A DNA stretch of 64,000 bases, taken from NCBI GenBank assembly GCA_016801885.1, contig CM028897.1, positions 17,112,501 to 17,176,500 on the forward strand. Direction: 5' to 3'. The position numbers were made by a program, and so were the translations under genes. A model generated the notes under the pieces. It made no database searches. It was not told where the DNA came from and worked only from the letters and a program-made list of their open reading frames with translations. How positions within the stretch are numbered: the stretch's first letter is position 1; each line of letters starts with the position of its first letter. Positions 10,901 to 23,900 of the stretch are shown here, piece by piece. The DNA is from Toxotes chatareus (lineage: Eukaryota; Chordata; Actinopteri; Toxotidae).

Positions 10901-13900
10901 AAAATTGAGTGCGCTCTCTTGGTAGAGAAGGGCAGTAGAAGCAGTAACATTTTCAGCTAATACTCATTGGCTGAAGTCAGGTTTGAACGCTCTCAATTGG
11001 GAGACAGCTGCACACTAACGCTCCTGTGGTTATGTCTAACTAGCCAAACACAATACACCTGTGTGAGCTGGGCAGGCGTCACAGCAGGCAGTTGTGTCCA
11101 ATCAGCTGCCTTCAATTATTAGCACAGTGCCTTGGTGACAGGTGCTGCCAGGAGCATCTGTGTCAACCCACAGGAAAGTTGGCTGTTCTGAGGGTCAAAC
11201 CAGAGATTATTAACATAAAGAGGTGGCGCTAACGGAGCGTCTCTCTCTGACAAACTGATCTGCAGGAGAACACATACTTTCCCCAAGAAGTCTAATTAGC
11301 CAACTAATACACCTGTGGCTGGGGAAAAGACCTCATTTTGGCATTAGGCTTGTTCGCATGGAGCTGTGCTTCACTTGGAAATTGGACAAGAGTCAAGAGG
11401 GACAGTTTCCAGCAGGCTGCTGTCAAACCCAATCCCAGATTAATGACTCAAGTAATCATTGGATTAATTATATTCACCTGTATGGCAGGGTAGCCTACTA
11501 AATGATATATAGGCTATAAAGAATGTCATGTGAATGTCATGACTGTTCATACAAATCCAATAAAGGATGTGGCAGAACTGCTAATGTTAGCTTAAACTCT
11601 GACAGCATCCAGGACCAGCTTCCACACATCAGGAAAAGTACTACACAGTAAAAGTGCTAGTTTTGAACAGGGTCTAATCTTTAATTAAAATAACCTGTAA
11701 AACCATTTAGTTGTGTATGTGTCAATATTTTTTATAGGAGTGTGTGTGTGTGTATATGTACACCCACCTGCATGAGCTGGTCATGTTGTTGTGGATCAAA
11801 GTCTCCGTCCAGGTCTACATGACTGAAGGCGAGCTCCTGGAGCTTCTTCAGCTTCTCCATGATCTCGTTGCGCTTCAAGTTCTTTAGCTGCTTCAGCTGC
11901 TCCCGCTTCTGTTCTTTCTCCTGCAATCATTGTGGGACAGGGGTTTATACTGGCTAACAGCTGAAAGCAGATTATGAATTAATACTAAGAATCAGAGAGA
12001 GGGCAAAGGTTTATATTTAGGGATCAAGATCTGGGTTAGAGTATAAGTATTTTTTACGTGATACCTTTTCTTTCCGTTCCTTCACTTCCTCCCTTTTGCG
12101 TTTTCTGCGGTCATCTTTGGAGCGCACAGAGGTGGCGATGGTGCGAGGGTAGGTCTTGATCTGCTGAGCGTCCGGCTCTTCGAAGCGGAAGTTGTAGCTT
12201 CTCTCAAAGTCCTCCTGTCGCTGCAAGAAGGTTTCCCCTTCCTCCTCGGAATCCTCCACATCCTCCTGGACCACCTCGTCGTAGGTTGGGATCCTGAACG
12301 AATGAGGAGAATTTATAGAACATATACACGTTCATTTCACAGCCCAGGAAAACAAACCTAACTTCCAGACAGGCAGCGACGTACCCTTCATCGTCGTCCT
12401 CATCATCCAGGTAGCCCTTGTTAAGGACATAATCCCTCAGGAAGCGCTCCCTCTCATCCAACTCTGGGTCATTCCAGTAGTCTCTCAGATATTTCTGTCT
12501 CATCACAAACCATCATTAAAATTAATGTAATTAACGTTCCAATACACTTTCTTCCACTCTCTCCTGTCTGATTACACACACTCACCATGTCCTTCACTTC
12601 TTCTGGACCCTCGAGCTCAGTCTGGCCTTTCAGCCATTCCACGTAGTCTGCCTCTTCTTTGTCCTACAAACAGATAACAGATAACAGTTTATGCTGATCT
12701 GTATTGCTTTTGAATGTATCTACGCCAAGAGGAGGAGCACATGCCAGGTACCAGCCTCCGACCTTCTCCTCCTGTGTTTTGATCCTCCTGGTCAGCAGCT
12801 GGGATCCTCTGCCCTCCTCACTGCCCTCATCCTCATCATCGCTGTCCTGGATGAACTTCTGGAAGCTGACAAGAGATTTTGCTTTCTGTAAACAGGCTGC
12901 GAGTAAAAGTGCCATACACACCTTCAGATGATTTGAGCCTTACCTTTCTTTCAGCTCTTTCTGCTCTTGAATGTAGCTAGGAGAGGCCGCTCGCTTTGAA
13001 GGAAAATAATGATGATTAAAATGATGTAGGTAAGGATCTCCAAATTCATGAGGGAGCAAAATTATCGCATGACTTCGTCTACCTCTCTTTTCCTAGCAGC
13101 CTCCTCATCCTCGCTGTCATCATCATCTTCATATTTGCTGTAAAATAAAAAATGAGAGTTTTGTTTTAGAATCACTCTAAAAGTCAACTAAGGAGTTCAA
13201 ACCCTTCGCTGTTTTACGACACTCGCCTGAATCATTCAGCCAAATTCTAATGACAGACTGTAGTATGTCTGACAGTTACAGTCTGAGGTTAAATTTGCAA
13301 ACTTTTTTTTGTGTGTATATAAGAATTAATTCATAATCACATCTACCAATGAGCAATTAACAAAAGGCTGCTTAAGTCAACACTGACAAGCTTCTCGTGC
13401 AGTTTATAGAATAAATTTACATCATTTTAAGCAGTACAAATTTTGACTCAGCTGTGTGACAATATGAATATAAGAGCATCTCTGATGCATGAATCATTAA
13501 ATAAATGAACGTATGATTTCCTTGAAAGCAGTTTCCACTGCTACACACTGACTGGTGGGAGAATGAATGAATTAGGGCTGCAACTAACTTAATGGTTTTG
13601 TCTATGACATGTCAGAAAACAGTGAAAAATGCCCAATATCATATCCAAGTGTGTTGCCTTCAATTCCGAGTTTCATCTGAACCCAAATATATCTCATATT
13701 TAGTGTCACTTATGAGAAAGAAACGCAACTAATCCTAACATTTATGAAAGCAAAACCATAAAATGATTGAAATTACCAGCTGATCATCAAAACAGCTGCT
13801 AATGATTTTCTGTGGATCAACTAATCCACTAATTACCAAACCATTTAAGCTCTAGAATGAAAGAGTGAGATTTTAAAGAGAGGAGATTATAAAGAAATCA

Positions 13901-14992
13901 AAGTGTGGTTGTGAATGACCCAAATCATCACTACAAGAACTATATTTTCCCTGTGGCTATAAAGTTACATGGCACTCTGTTTTGATAGAGAGAGCATGTG
14001 TTTCCTTTTGGCATCCTAGTCAGTCAAATACACTGTATATACAAACAGTATCTTTTACTAAGCTCACTGTGTTTCTGCCTGAACATTTCCAGGGATTTTC
14101 TAACAAGGACACCTCTGGAGCTCCTCTGAATATCAGTACAGATCAGAATGATTATTTCCCAAGTTAGCACCTTAGTCCTGAAGACAGGACCCAAAAATTG
14201 CTCCTTTCAGAATTTTAGGTCAGTTAGGTCCGATAAATCTGGCCCAGAGGTCTGATTGTGTTGTGCAGTCAAAGACTATAAAACACAGAGCTCACTCACC
14301 CTTCTCTCTCCAGTATGACTTTACGTTCATAGTCCTTGAGAAACATGGGCTTTACTGTTTTCTTCGAGGTTGAAGGCTTCTCGTCACTAGTGGACGCACC
14401 TGAACGCAAGACATTTAGATTATTTGATAACAAGACAAAAAAGATGTCCAACAGACTGTGAAGGCTACACCAGTGATTGTACTTCTCCATCACCTTCTGA
14501 ATAAAACGTTGCATCTTTCTCATAGATCTTCGGGTCTTTCTTCTTCAGCAGTGACAATGTTCTGTAAAAATCCCTTTCAACTTCTGGGTCGAGCTCCTGG
14601 TGGGAGGGGAGGGGATAATAAAGGTCAGACAACCTCACTGAGACAGTATTATCTAATGACAGAAGACAGACAGAGGAGAAGCAGCGATGCTAACCACTTC
14701 ACTGTCTTCAGAGCTGGACTCAGACGTCTCAGAGTCACTGTCATCAGCTCGGTCTCCGTATCGGTCCTTCACTGCACAACAACACAGGACACAGAAAAAA
14801 ATTACATTCAAAAATAAAAGCGCCGGAAAAAACAACAACTTGATGCTAGCTACACTTCCCCACGCTTGCTTGTTAGCATGACAGTTAGCTAGCAGCGACA
14901 GACTTACGCCTCTGTAATTCCTCTTTCTGTCGGTATTTCTCATATTTCTGCGCGAACTGGGGGTTGATTTTCAGTTCCGCTTTGCCTGACAT
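7943..14992 (-). CDS. kri1: Protein KRI1 homolog
   Basis: KRI1 is a nucleolar factor; yeast Kri1p binds Krr1p and is needed for 40S ribosomal subunit assembly. Eighteen exons join in frame: 14908-14992, 14695-14771, 14494-14596, 14300-14399, 13083-13137, 12944-12993, 12763-12865, 12586-12663, 12385-12494, 12065-12293, 11768-11920, 10778-10853, 10279-10403, 10009-10168, 9778-9908, 8724-8788, 8541-8636 and 7943-8441. They encode 764 residues; human has about 700. Signatures include the N-terminus MSGKAELKINPQFAQKYEKY, YIQEQKELKES, ADYVEWLKGQ, the Kri1-like block KYLRDYWNDPELDERERFL, and a C-terminal block (YYKLDYEDIIDDLPCRFRYR) before a lysine-rich tail. Acidic runs and basic stretches are typical. 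Exon 7 uses a weak donor, GTCGGA, required by frame. In human, KRI1 is next to ATG4D; here they are about 37 kb apart. Confidence 0.95.
13571..13845 (+). repeat. Dispersed repeat, copy 2 of 4
   Basis: Begins GGGCTGCAACTAACTTAATG and contains CATGTCAGAAAACAGTGAAA. It resembles copies near 4588-4975, 47325-47600 and 49436-49760, sharing the ACTAATTAAT-type terminus and the TCAAATGTCTTGTTTTGTC-type core to varying degrees. It lies in kri1 intron 4. This type is common in teleost genomes; I do not know its name. Ends are approximate. Confidence 0.7.
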
Positions 14993-15109
14993 GTTTTAAC
15001 AGATGGAGAAAACTTAGTGTGCTAAAAGGAAAACTCCACGCTAGCGAAGAGAAATCATTCCAGCTGCTACACACGCATGTGAAAAGCTCAACCACGTGGT
15101 TTCCGGTGA

Positions 15110-18100
15110 GCAGATCAGCTGTGGAGGTGACGCACTTTGTCCTGCAGGGGGCGCGAGAACCAGAGGTTTCTCTGATGAGACGTTGAGCGGATTTTCAGTT
15201 TCACTAATGTTGCTCACCCCTTCGTATTTGATATTATTATTATTATTTATATATATTTAAATTGTGACAGGCATAAAAAAATTACAAACTTACAAAAAGG
15301 CATTTTTCTGCTCTCAGTAACAGTAAATACAGAAATCCTTCAAACATAACGGATAAAAAACCTTTGACAGCACACGAATTGCCTTCTTTTTCTGTCTTTT
15401 TTTATCTGCATTGCTTTTTTATTAATTTGTGTAAATACTTTTAACTTTTTAAAAATGTGCATTTATGTTCATTAAATTGTTTTATATATGATATTTTAAT
15501 CTATAAATACTTTTATACTATAGTGTTGAACATGTCTTACATTGTATGCTTGTTTTGTACTTGTTTTGGCATGGTAGGAGAACTAAAAGAAAAAAAAAAA
15601 CCACACAGCTAATTTCAGACAAAATGTTTCACTGTCAATAATATTGCTTGTGACCTTCCCCATATATGAGTTTTTACAGTACATAGGGGTTTCCTTTGCA
15701 AACAGGATGTGTACATACAGTTACTTCTAAAAATCACTCATTCTGCCTAATACTGACAGATGGACCTGTGTGTTAATCAGTGAACCTCCTACTGTAAGTG
15801 TGTAAATAACACATCCCACTAAAGGTAAATAATATTACTGAACAGTGGAGTGAGTCTGTTTGTTGAATCACTAATCTGGCAGATCAGGGGAGAGGATGTT
15901 TACTGGACATGAGAAGAAGGGGAAGAGGCTGTGTGACGCATGATACAAAATTGTATGTGACATGATGTCCTATCAGAGCAGTTTGGGTTGTACATGCAAA
16001 ATCTATTGGAAGATTTTCCAGAATAAATCTGACTTTGACAGATGTGACTCATGACAGCATCAACAGGGGCCAAAAGTACTGAGAATGTTCCCCAGAGGAA
16101 AATAATATAACTTAAAAATAATCATCACAGCAGATAAACATGAAACTTTGACCTGATTTGTTGACGTCAGTGAGGCAAAACAGAATACTGATCACCCACT
16201 GATGGCTTTGGTGTGTGGCACAAAATGAACCAACAGTAAGGTGCAAAGCCTGACTGTCCCATATCCCTTGTAATGTCCCTGTATTTCCTTTTGAGGGAAA
16301 TCTAAAAGGCTGTTTTGTCAGTGTAAGAGTACTTTCCATAATAACTGGAAACACTGAGTAAATCTGGAGACAGCCACAAAGTCAGTAACTATAGACTATT
16401 AAACATACTTGCAGTTGCAGATTAAGGTGTCTTGACCAACAGTTTGGCTTCACGGCAAATTATTCTGAAACAGCTATCATCCATTTTACAGCGCAAATAA
16501 TAGCAAAGGTCAGTGGTGCAAAGGTCAGTGGTGGTCCAGTGACTGGGCACCCAGCAGGTTGGCTTTGTTTATGCAGGATCAGGTGAGCACCAGCATCGTA
16601 TCGTCACCCACTGCGAGATCACGTGTTTTTGACATCTGATAAAATGTACTGGAACCTGATCAGAAAGTTCCTCAGAAGGTTTACACGTTATGTATGAACA
16701 ATGAATATATCCGATTAAACAGAACAGGATTTTTTCATTTGTTCTGTTTATTTTACACCAAAGTCTAAAAGCAATCATGTAGAAATGTCAAGTTCACTAA
16801 AATGAAAAACTGTTCATGAATTAAATTGAGCAATCAGAACAACCTGACCCTAGTACAGTAGAGGTTCAGGCCTTTGGTCAAACAGAAAAACGTGTAGCAA
16901 GTAGAAAACACTCCATGACCTCAACTGTATTTTTTCCATTCATCTGTGGAAGTAACTGGAAAGATCCAGCCAGTCACATGTGATCTTTGTGGTTAAATTA
17001 ATGATTAATCATGTCAAGAGATTCAGATGAAACTTTTCTTTGAAAAACAGACATTTTCTACTGCATGTGCAAATGAAAACAAATCACAGGACTGGGAGTC
17101 TCAACGAGCGTTAAGAATCAAGAAAGATTCACATCGTTTAAATTTGAATAAATGTGTATCATTATCTACAGTGTTTACATTTTCCCTGGAGAGTGGTCTG
17201 AAACTCAGCATGAACTGCTTCTTTTCTTATCTGCATGTTTTGCACATGTGTCACTGCATCTTTTCCCTGACTTGTGTTATCAGCTCAACACCTCTGTTCT
17301 TCCTCAGCCTTGAGCTTTGCACATGTGATGCCTACTGGTGGGTTTGACTTCAGGGTCACAGTCCTGTTTGTTTTCCTTCTCTCCTCTGGTAGCAGTTGTT
17401 GTGGAGTCCTCTTATAGCTACCACAGAACATGGATTTTGATTATTAAAAAAATAAAATAAATAAAACAAAGTTTTTCAAAAGACTTAGAAACAAAAATGC
17501 TCATGAATGTCTATGAAGTTGAGTCATGGGTATCTCTCTTTCTCTGCTTCTGCTCAGTTACTATATTAGGTTAATATACTATATATACTACACTGTTGGC
17601 TTATAAAAAGCATCGCAACTGGCAATTTACTATGTTACTCAAGTTGACAATGGTCCTTCAAAATTACACGTTTATGATGAAATTATATGATCAAAAATCT
17701 GAACAAAAAAGGGAATATTACTAAATTATGTGTGGTATTCAGGAATGTTTTCAGACTGTATTCAGACTTTCCAGCTCCAGTTATTATATCTTTTAATGTT
17801 ATGTGCAAATAAATAAATAAATGTTATGTGCACAGACAGTAATATTATTTTTCCTACATGTGATCTCACTGTGTTGAAGAGTTTCTCAGAAACTGCAGTT
17901 TTGCCTTTCCCTGTGACGTCTGGACTTTCTTGGAAAAAGGTCTTGCATTCCATAGAAGAACAACAAAACCCCAGCCAGCCCCCCAGAAAAAAGGGGAGAA
18001 AAAAGAGGAGAAAAAAGCCTCACTTCACGTTTTCAGCCATATCTGCATACCAAAGTTGTTTAACAGTGAAACATGGTGCTGTACATTTAAAAAAAAAATT

Positions 18101-18620
18101 TTTCATCTGCCACGTACCTTGGCCAGCATTTCAACACCATAACACAGACAACGTAAGATGTAGCCCTTAAAGTAGACTTTTTGCACAAGGTAGGGACAAA
18201 GGAAAGGGAAGGAAAAAAGCAAAGGAAAAGGAAACATCCAAATGATTTTGGAAGGACATTCCTGAAAAATTACGATGTAGCAACTGTAAGATGTAGCAAC
18301 TGTAAGATGTAGCAACTAAAGTAATGAAAGCAACTGGACAGTTGCTGCGAATAATGGAATAGTCTGTCAAAAGACAGATCTGGCCTTTTTGTTTTTTGAT
18401 CCCTTTGTTTTCTATTCATTTTGATTGTATCCAGTAACTATTGGCTGCTTCACTTTAATGGAGAGGACAAGAACGTGAGGAACAATCCCAACACAAGAGC
18501 ATTAGTTAGTTCAATGCTTAATAAACTGTCAAGAATCTGGTATCACTGTTAACAAGTTATGCATCAAAGTAAATTCAGGCACTGATCTTCAGAAACTGAA
18601 CCCAGAGAGAAGTGGTTATA
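15110..18620. other. Intergenic space between kri1 and ldlr
   Basis: The kri1 promoter and 5' UTR occupy roughly 14993-15110. The rest is AT-rich and holds a 16-base tandem repeat (unit GATGTAGCAACTGTAA, three copies at 18274-18317). No exon-like stretch with splice signals was found. Confidence 0.5.
18274..18317. repeat. Short tandem repeat, 16-base unit, three copies
   Basis: Unit GATGTAGCAACTGTAA repeated with the last copy truncated. A similar GTAAGATGTAGC occurs about 120 bases to the left. Confidence 0.85.
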
Positions 18621-20960
18621 TAATAAATAGAAGCATTTATTTATGTACAGCAAACGTTTAACGTTTACAACAAAGGCTAAAACACTGACATTACCAAAAA
18701 AAGTAAAGAACAAATATTTACATTTATGAACATTATATTTACACACTTAATCTGCACATTAGTCTGTGAATTTGAATTCATGTACAGCTTTACTAGCACT
18801 TATGATTTATTTTCTCCAAGAAAAAGCCTCACGACGGTCATCAACCCACATGGCGTAACCTCGCCTGCATGTAACGTTGCCACATCCCTCAAAAACTTCA
18901 TTGTAAACAGGCTGACGCACTGATTTTGTACAGATCCACTGTGTTCAATAGCACCAACATGAACATGTGAACACATGATGTAATTAAAAAGGCACACATT
19001 TACCAGCAATACAAATAAATTAGCTTTGAGAACTGTGTTTTAAAAACCGTGATAGGGCACATGACTTTGTTTTGTCAGGAATGCTAGAAAAGGCAAGCTG
19101 AAGTTCAGGTCCTGAGGGAGGATGTAAATATATACACGTGCCATGGTACAGAGTGTTAGGCAAGGCCTCACTGGGCACACGTGGCTGCATCAAAGCTTTT
19201 TCTGAATTTGAGGAATGCACCGGACCCCCCTGAGAGGAGCATATGGAAGGAAAATTTAAAGATGGCTCTCCAATGTGTAGACAGCCGATCACAAATCAGG
19301 AGATTGGAGCAATGAAACTACACACAGCTGCCGAAAAACACTGTGGCCAACTGGCCAGCTCGAAAGACATAAGGTGAGACGTGAAATCTGAAGGCTATCA
19401 GAAGGTACAGTATTCAAGGCACGGTGTGCAGTGTGTTTTCTCTGAGGTTACCTACAGTAGTGACTTTAGGTCCCTTTGGATTCTAGCACTACTACTGAGG
19501 CAGTGAATGTGACTATAAAATCATTACGAGGCTTACTGAGGTCACACTGGCTCAATCTGCACATGCAGAATTCTTATTAGTATTACATTCACCTACTGAA
19601 CGATCAACTTTAAATCAGCTCTAGTTTTAGTGTTTGTATTGGGATAAAACTGGTTCAGATCTTCTTGTTTCCAGGTAACAAAAATAGGAATAGTTTGACA
19701 TTATTTCCAGACAAATATAAGTTCAGTTGCCTTCGATTCAATTTGAGAAAGAGATTACAATGACCTGGATGAATGAGAACATTCACAGAGACATTATGGG
19801 AAAAATGTGTACTTACAATTACACATATTATTTACTTATTTGCTTTCTCGCTAAGAGTTGAATGGGAAGATTGGTTCCACTCTCACGTCTGTGCATTAAC
19901 AACAGAATTAGCCATTTGCTTAGCTTAGCATAAAGACTGGAAACAGGGACACAGTTAGCCTAGCTCTGTCCCAAAGGTTAAAAGAATCTGCCTACCAGCA
20001 GCTCAAAAGCTCACTGATTAACACTTGTTTTCATCTGCTTAATATGCACAAAAACATTTCTGATTGTAGACAGATTAAACAAATAAGATATAACATGTTA
20101 GTGAGCTTCACAGTTTAAGAGGTGCTGGTTGGAGAGTTTGTGACTACAGACAGAGCCATGATGTCTATTACCCTAAAATATAAATAGTTCAAGTTATGAT
20201 AATGTCCCATTAACAGTTTGTCATTTACCACAGGAAGACAAAAACAATAAACAGTGATATTTACAACACACATTTGTGAACTCTATGTAACATGGGTTAG
20301 AGGGAATTTCCAATTATAGGTTGCGTCAAATGAGTTCAGTGATACTGATTCACGCAGCAAGACATGATGTGGCTTTAACAATGACACCGGTCTCCCATTA
20401 TATCATCAGGATTACAGTTAGAAAAAAAAAAAAGATAAACTTTATAGACTGAGGAATCCATCGTTTGATGAATTTGTTTGATGAATTTGTTTGATTCATC
20501 AAACGGTTTTTCCACTGCAGAGCAATTCATCTGTGTTTGTCTGTGAGGACAGAGTGGTTCAAACTTGTCTGCTACTGGCTTTGACTTCCATATCTTTGTG
20601 CTGAGTGAGGTAAGAATATAAAAGGACGTTCAAGGTAGCTTATCAACGAGGCTCTTCTTTCTACTACGCTGACGTTTTTCAGTTTTCTGTGAAGGCTGGA
20701 TTGTCTGCCTCTTCGTCCAAACACACAACTTGTCTCTGATAGGACAGCAAATTAAAAAAGATGTCAGACATAACATGTACTGTAGCCTGTATGTGTTGAC
20801 AACAACAAAATGTATTCTTTTCAAAATAAAGAGCTTATTTTTTAATCTCTAAAACAGATTACTGAAGGAGGGGTTGGGTTGGATTCCATTAGCACAGACC
20901 ATCACTGTTAACCCTGTAAAATATGAACAGGTTAGTTGAAGCGACACCTCTTAGACTCAC
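18621..20960 (-). other. ldlr: Probable ldlr 3' UTR and last intron
   Basis: An AATAAA on the minus strand at 18641-18636 would end an ldlr transcript with a 3' UTR of about 2 kb, similar to the long LDLR 3' UTR in mammals. The last short coding exon should lie here but I could not place it securely. A phase-compatible candidate ends in a stop at 20630 and would read KTEKRQRSRKKSLVDKLP; it resembles the expected RQMVSLEDD tail only weakly. A dispersed repeat lies at about 19760-20200. Confidence 0.4.
19760..20200 (+). repeat. Dispersed repeat, copy A (TTAGCTTAGCATAAAGACTG type)
   Basis: Contains GCTTAGCTTAGCATAAAGAC, GGAAACAGGG and TTAGCCTAGCTCTGTCC, then CTGCCTACCAGCAGCTC. A related, more diverged copy is at about 22215-22470. 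Ends are approximate. This motif series is frequent in teleost genomes. Confidence 0.7.
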
Positions 20961-23900
20961 TTTTGGGTAGGAGTAACCATCAGGGCTGTGGCTCCTCCAA
21001 ATGTGCACCTGGTCCTCAGTGGTTTTCTGGTAGACAGGGTTGTTAAAGTGAATTGTGTTGGTGTTCTTCAGCCTGTAGTTCCTCCATAGCAGCATGCCAC
21101 CAACAGCCACGAGACAAGCGATGGCTACGTGAGGGAAAGATCCAGAGGGAGATGAGAAGTGACAGGTGGCCGTTATTATTTCAGATAATATAATAATAAA
21201 GTGTATTTTCTGTGTAGACACTGCCTCTGCAGCAGCTGCCAAAGCCACTCACCCAGAGGTAAGACAATGTACAAAGCTATTGGGGTTGTGGAGGCGGTCT
21301 TGGGTATGACTGCAGCAAATTCATGTTGGATATCTGAAGAAAAAGAAAACACAGTTCATGATACATGAAACTAGTTTCACATCAGGCCCGTGCAGCATGA
21401 AAATCAATTTGCAGAGATAGAAGTTACTGTCCTCCGCTCTTGTTACACAGTTACACTTCGGAAATGTTTTTTAATTGCTTCTTTAGTGTTGACTTCAAGC
21501 TCTTTGAAACATGGTAAACATGTAAAGTGTTCACACCATTTGACGTCAATAATCTGAAATACGCAAAAAAAACAACATGATGGTACTTGCCTGGAGAGGT
21601 GACTAGAGCCTCTGTGGTGGTCTGGGAAATTTTAGGCTTCACTGGCTGAGGTGTGGTGGTCCTGACAGGAGGCTTGGTGGTGTGTGGAAATGGCTTAGCC
21701 ATAGAGCTGGTGATTACGATGGGAACTGTGGTGGTGGTATGGACCTGGGGTTTGGGTGTAGTCCTGGGTATCGTCCTGGGTGTGGTCCTTGGTGTGGTCC
21801 TAGGTAGCACTGGTGGCAGACGAGGGGGGTTGGTAGGTGGAACCTGAGGCTGCACAGGAGCTGCAGTTGCTGTCCCAGCTGGTGGAGTACAAGAACAGAG
21901 GGTGAGGAGGGACAGTGAGCGAAAGGACTCCCTCAGCTAATAAATATTATACAACATTTTCTTTTTATTAATTTACACACCTGGTACACATGTCCTCATA
22001 TCTCTGGCTAGTATCATGTTATCTGGACAGACACAGGTATATTTGGGGGGATGTCTGCCCACTTGAGGAGCTGCCAGGCACAAGAATTCACAGCCACCAT
22101 TGGACACCTGGCACCAATCCCTCCCTGTAATAAAAAAAGAGGATAAAGTTTTTGTTGAGTTCAACTGTTTTACATATTTGGAAGTCATTATCAATACAAT
22201 TTTGTTAAAGCAATACTTTTGACATTTTGGGAAATGTGTTTTCTTGCAAAGAGTTAGGCATGAAGATTGATACCAGTCTCATGTCTTGTACACCAAGTTT
22301 AAGCTAATAAGTTAAGCTATCCAACAAGCAGTCAGTTAGCTTAGCATAGCCTGGAAACAGGTATAAACGGTTAGCCCGGCCCTGTCCACAGGTAACAAAA
22401 ATTAAACCTTACTGCCGGTGTTACACACCGTTCTTATGTAGCTGTGGTCCGGGAGGACCATCCCTAAAATTGGCAGTGGATGATAATGTTTGGCTAATAT
22501 CCTCTATTTAAAAAAGGCAAAGATCAATCTGATATGCAGATTAATAACCCTAGTTAACATGGTTCTGATTCATCAGTGACACAGCCAAATAAATCTAAAA
22601 ATCTTTATCAAGTTTTTTAGGACAGTCTAATACTGGTGTAAGACCTCTCTTACCAGCAGGCTGTTTGAGGTTATGGTAGAGAATAATGTCTTCTGGTGAC
22701 GACAGGTGCTCTGCCACTGGTGCGATGTCATCACCCGTCAGCCTGTTTGCACTGAGGATGGCGTTGTTACTAATGTCTGTCCAGAACACTCTCTCCTAGA
22801 AGCACAAAAAAAAAAAAAAACAACAAAGCTTGGACACTGGAGGGACTGGCGACAGAGTAGTAGTGGTGAGGAATACTACTACTGGCACGTGCAGTAAGGA
22901 GTTTCTGACACATTTGACAGGGGCGTGGGTTTATGTATAAAAGAGTTTATCAGATGGTAAATATCTACCTCAAACACAGTGAGTCCCAGGGGGTGAGCCA
23001 GCTTGTTTTCGTCAATGATGAGGGTGCGTCGACCACCGCCCTGCACGTCGATACTGGAGAGTGTGTGCAGTTTAGAGTCCACCCAGTAGAGCCGCTGGTT
23101 TAACAGGTCTGTGGAGGAAGCAGATGTAGGGGGTCAACAGGTCAGACCAGAGTGACCACTGGCATTCACTTGAATAGATACAAAACAATAACCTGAAACC
23201 AGAGAAACATGAATGCTGGAGTTTACCAAGTGTAATGCCATTGGGCCACACAATGTTGTCAGTGACCAGAGCGGTGCGGTCTCCTCCGTTAAGACCCCCC
23301 TTCTCAATCTTAGCAGGGTTTCCCCAGTCTGTCCAGTAAACGAAACTGGAAGGTGTAAAAAATATTGTAAATCAAAATAATCAGACACACTGATTCCTTT
23401 GGGTTGTTCACTCATAAAAAAAAACTGTGTTGAGGAAAGATTTAGACATTACTGTACTTAGTGCTATCGGACTTACTTGCTGTGGGGGTCAACCACAATA
23501 GCACGGGGTTTTGATAAGTCTTCGCTGAAGAGAGTTTTACGACGGCTACCATCAGCAGTTACCACGGAGATGGTGCTGCGAATGCTGTCAGTCCAATACA
23601 GGTTACCATGGATCCAATCAAAGGCGATGCCTTCAGGAGCATCAATGTCGCTGCCAATCACTATGCTGTGCTGAGTGGAGTCTTCAGCCGAGTCCATCTG
23701 AGCTCTAGATGTGAAAGCAGAAGCAAGTGTCAAACTGGAGTAAAGGAAACACGTTTTTCATTTCAACTTTTTAAAAAACTCTGATTGTCATTCTTACTCA
23801 CCTGTAGATTTTCTTCTGGGACATGTCCGACCAGTAGATCTCTTTGGCGGCCATGTTCATGTCCAGAGCCACAACGTTCTTTAGACGGGGGATTACTCTG

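Noticed and set aside
16112..16354. Minus-strand open frame in the kri1-ldlr interval
   Set aside because: No acceptor or donor in frame, no homology, and chance length in AT-rich DNA.
20462..20505. 12-bp inverted repeat (CGTTTGATGAAT / ATTCATCAAACG) as a terminator or MITE
   Set aside because: It arises from short tandem TTTGATGAAT units; there are no target-site duplications or other element features.
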